Assembly (NCBI GenBank): GCA_003557825.1
Contig: PWNM01000489.1
Location: forward strand, 1-6,262
Reading direction: 5' to 3'
Length of the DNA stretch: 6,262 nt
Source: Candidatus Hydrogenedentota bacterium
GTDB lineage: Bacteria > Hydrogenedentota > Hydrogenedentia > Hydrogenedentales > SLHB01
Positions 5,344-6,262 of the stretch are shown in pieces. The notes below the pieces were generated by a model. The model saw only the letters and a program-made list of their open reading frames with translations, had not been told where the DNA came from and made no database searches. The translations under genes and the position numbers were made by a program. Position 1 is the stretch's first letter. The number at the start of each line of letters is the position of its first letter.

Positions 5344-6033
5344 TCAACGCTTTTCCAATACAGCGTCGAACCGGTAATAGGCCGTATACAAACCTTCGGG
5401 CTGACACAGCCTCTTCATAGACCAACCAGACTCTTCAGCGAGAGCTCTTATTTCCGTTTCCAGCCACCACCGCCCGAGATGAGGCTTGCGTTCTTCCTCA
5501 CGCGACAAGAAATACTCATATTTTTTCTCAGTATCATAAAAATTTCTTAGTCGTTCTTGATCGGGTATACCTCCGACAAAGAACCGCGCACCACTAGAAA
5601 CTGATCCAAGGCGAGCCAAAAGGGTCGAAACCTGCTTGTTTGTCAAATGCTGAAGCACTTCATACATTGAAAAATGTTTTGTGCTAGACAGCAACCCTGA
5701 GTCCACATCCAGTATACTTGAATGTATGTACATAATATTATCGGCGGAATGGTGACATTTTGCATATGACAACAGCCCCTCAGCAAAGTCAACACCCCAC
5801 ACAGAACTTGCGTTTTTGGCCAATCGTGCTGTCAACAACCCATTGCCGCATCCTAAATCAAGCAATTTATCCTTTTTAGTAAGCGAAAGCGCTTCGACGA
5901 TTTGGGAGATAATTAATTCAATTTGCTGACCCGACACCTCCAAACCATTGATAGTTTTCCCGACCTGCTTCAATGGTGAGCACGGATTCGCTTCTGCAGA
6001 TCGCTCATAATGTAAGCGCCAATAATTAGACAT
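5344..6033 (-). CDS. Class I SAM-dependent methyltransferase
   Basis: This is an intact 229-residue protein. Residues 57-68 read LLDLGCGNGLLT, the SAM-binding motif I. VDFAEG (81-86) supplies the strand-2 acidic residue D82, and FSMYEVLQHL (121-130) is the strand-4 motif. The N-terminal segment WRLHYERSAEANPCSPLKQVG, through the QVGKTINGLEVS box (23-34), resembles methyltransferases I associate with glycan or secondary-metabolite clusters. The acceptor is unknown. It shares no clear similarity with the methyltransferase at 1861-2583 outside the SAM-binding motifs. The start is supported by GAGGGGG eight bases upstream on the coding strand. The gene is visibly AT-richer than the rest of the window and is transcribed towards the wbqC-like gene, with only IS debris between. 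It was probably acquired separately. Its 5' neighbour lies outside the window. Confidence 0.85.
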   Translation of the reverse strand: MSNYWRLHYERSAEANPCSPLKQVGKTINGLEVSGQQIELIISQIVEALSLTKKDKLLDLGCGNGLLTARLAKNASSVWGVDFAEGLLSYAKCHHSADNIMYIHSSILDVDSGLLSSTKHFSMYEVLQHLTNKQVSTLLARLGSVSSGARFFVGGIPDQERLRNFYDTEKKYEYFLSREEERKPHLGRWWLETEIRALAEESGWSMKRLCQPEGLYTAYYRFDAVLEKR

Positions 6034-6050
6034 AGTGAAACCCCCTCACT
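6034..6050 (-). promoter_or_regulatory. Ribosome binding site inside a small hairpin, upstream of the minus-strand methyltransferase
   Basis: Read on the coding (minus) strand the 17 bases before the ATG are AGTGAGGGGGTTTCACT. AGTGA pairs with TCACT, extendable by two G-U pairs, leaving a GGG loop. The G-run is the only credible Shine-Dalgarno sequence for this gene, so the hairpin would partly mask it and abuts the start codon. A regulatory role is inferred. Confidence 0.35.
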
Positions 6051-6262
6051 GAGAGCACGCCAAGATTTTCATTAATACAATTTCCGCGGGCAGATCGATC
6101 GCATCACATCGATAGATCAATGGCGTACAGGCTACGTACAAACTGTTCCTTTCTCTGCAGACAATCCAGCTATCTACGCATTCATTAGTTGGCATCTTGA
6201 GGAAAACGCTGCACGAGCATGACGAAATCAGTCGGTTACCGGCGGGCCGACTGTGCTGCGCA
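6051..6262. other. Upstream region of the methyltransferase, no recognised feature
   Basis: No gene, RNA or known repeat is visible. The part next to the gene is AT-rich (TATTAAT on the minus strand around 6070-6080 could act as a -10), but I see no matching -35. From about 6220 the sequence turns GC-rich, which may mark another junction. Confidence 0.3.

Noticed and set aside
1..6262. CRISPR array, tRNA or rRNA genes
   Set aside because: No regularly spaced direct repeats, cloverleaf-like sequences or conserved rRNA stretches were seen in either strand.

Overview
The window looks like chromosomal accessory DNA from a moderately GC-rich Gram-negative bacterium, most likely a proteobacterium. 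The basis is the glutaredoxin-like C-terminus at the left edge, a WbqC-family gene typical of O-antigen/surface-polysaccharide loci, and fragments of IS5-, ISL3- and IS630-type transposases. A gammaproteobacterium rich in degenerate insertion sequences is my guess, but nothing here fixes the taxon.

Layout: (1) 1-168 is the end of a glutaredoxin-like gene. (2) 169-900 has no intact gene. It holds an N-terminal transposase remnant (521-622) leading to an IS-end-like motif (681-706), which abuts the start of a different IS5-type element on the opposite strand (708-809). (3) 1007-2583 is a tight two-gene unit on the + strand: a protein with a ParB-like GxHR motif, then a class I SAM-dependent methyltransferase 8 bases later. 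(4) 2584-3936 is a second IS graveyard: a twice-frameshifted ISL3-type N-terminus (2861-3006), a 233-bp MITE-like element with 24-base terminal inverted repeats (3008-3240), and the N-terminal third of an IS5-type transposase (3243-3621, minus strand). (5) 3937-4665 is an intact WbqC-family gene on the + strand. (6) 4669-5086 is the decayed C-terminal half of an IS630-type transposase (minus strand), interrupted by a second, inverted copy of the MITE-like element (5091-5297; 86% identical over 207 ungapped bases by hand count). (7) 5344-6033 is an AT-richer SAM methyltransferase on the minus strand, with its ribosome binding site inside a small hairpin. (8) 6051-6262 shows nothing recognisable.

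The four intact genes (ParB-like protein, two methyltransferases, WbqC) fit a surface-glycan or small-molecule modification island assembled by transfer and broken up by mobile elements. No glycosyltransferase, transporter or polymerase is present, so the glycan link rests mainly on WbqC. The two points most worth following are the ParB-like/methyltransferase pair, which may be a conserved but undescribed module, and the pair of inverted non-autonomous elements bracketing the wbqC-like gene.
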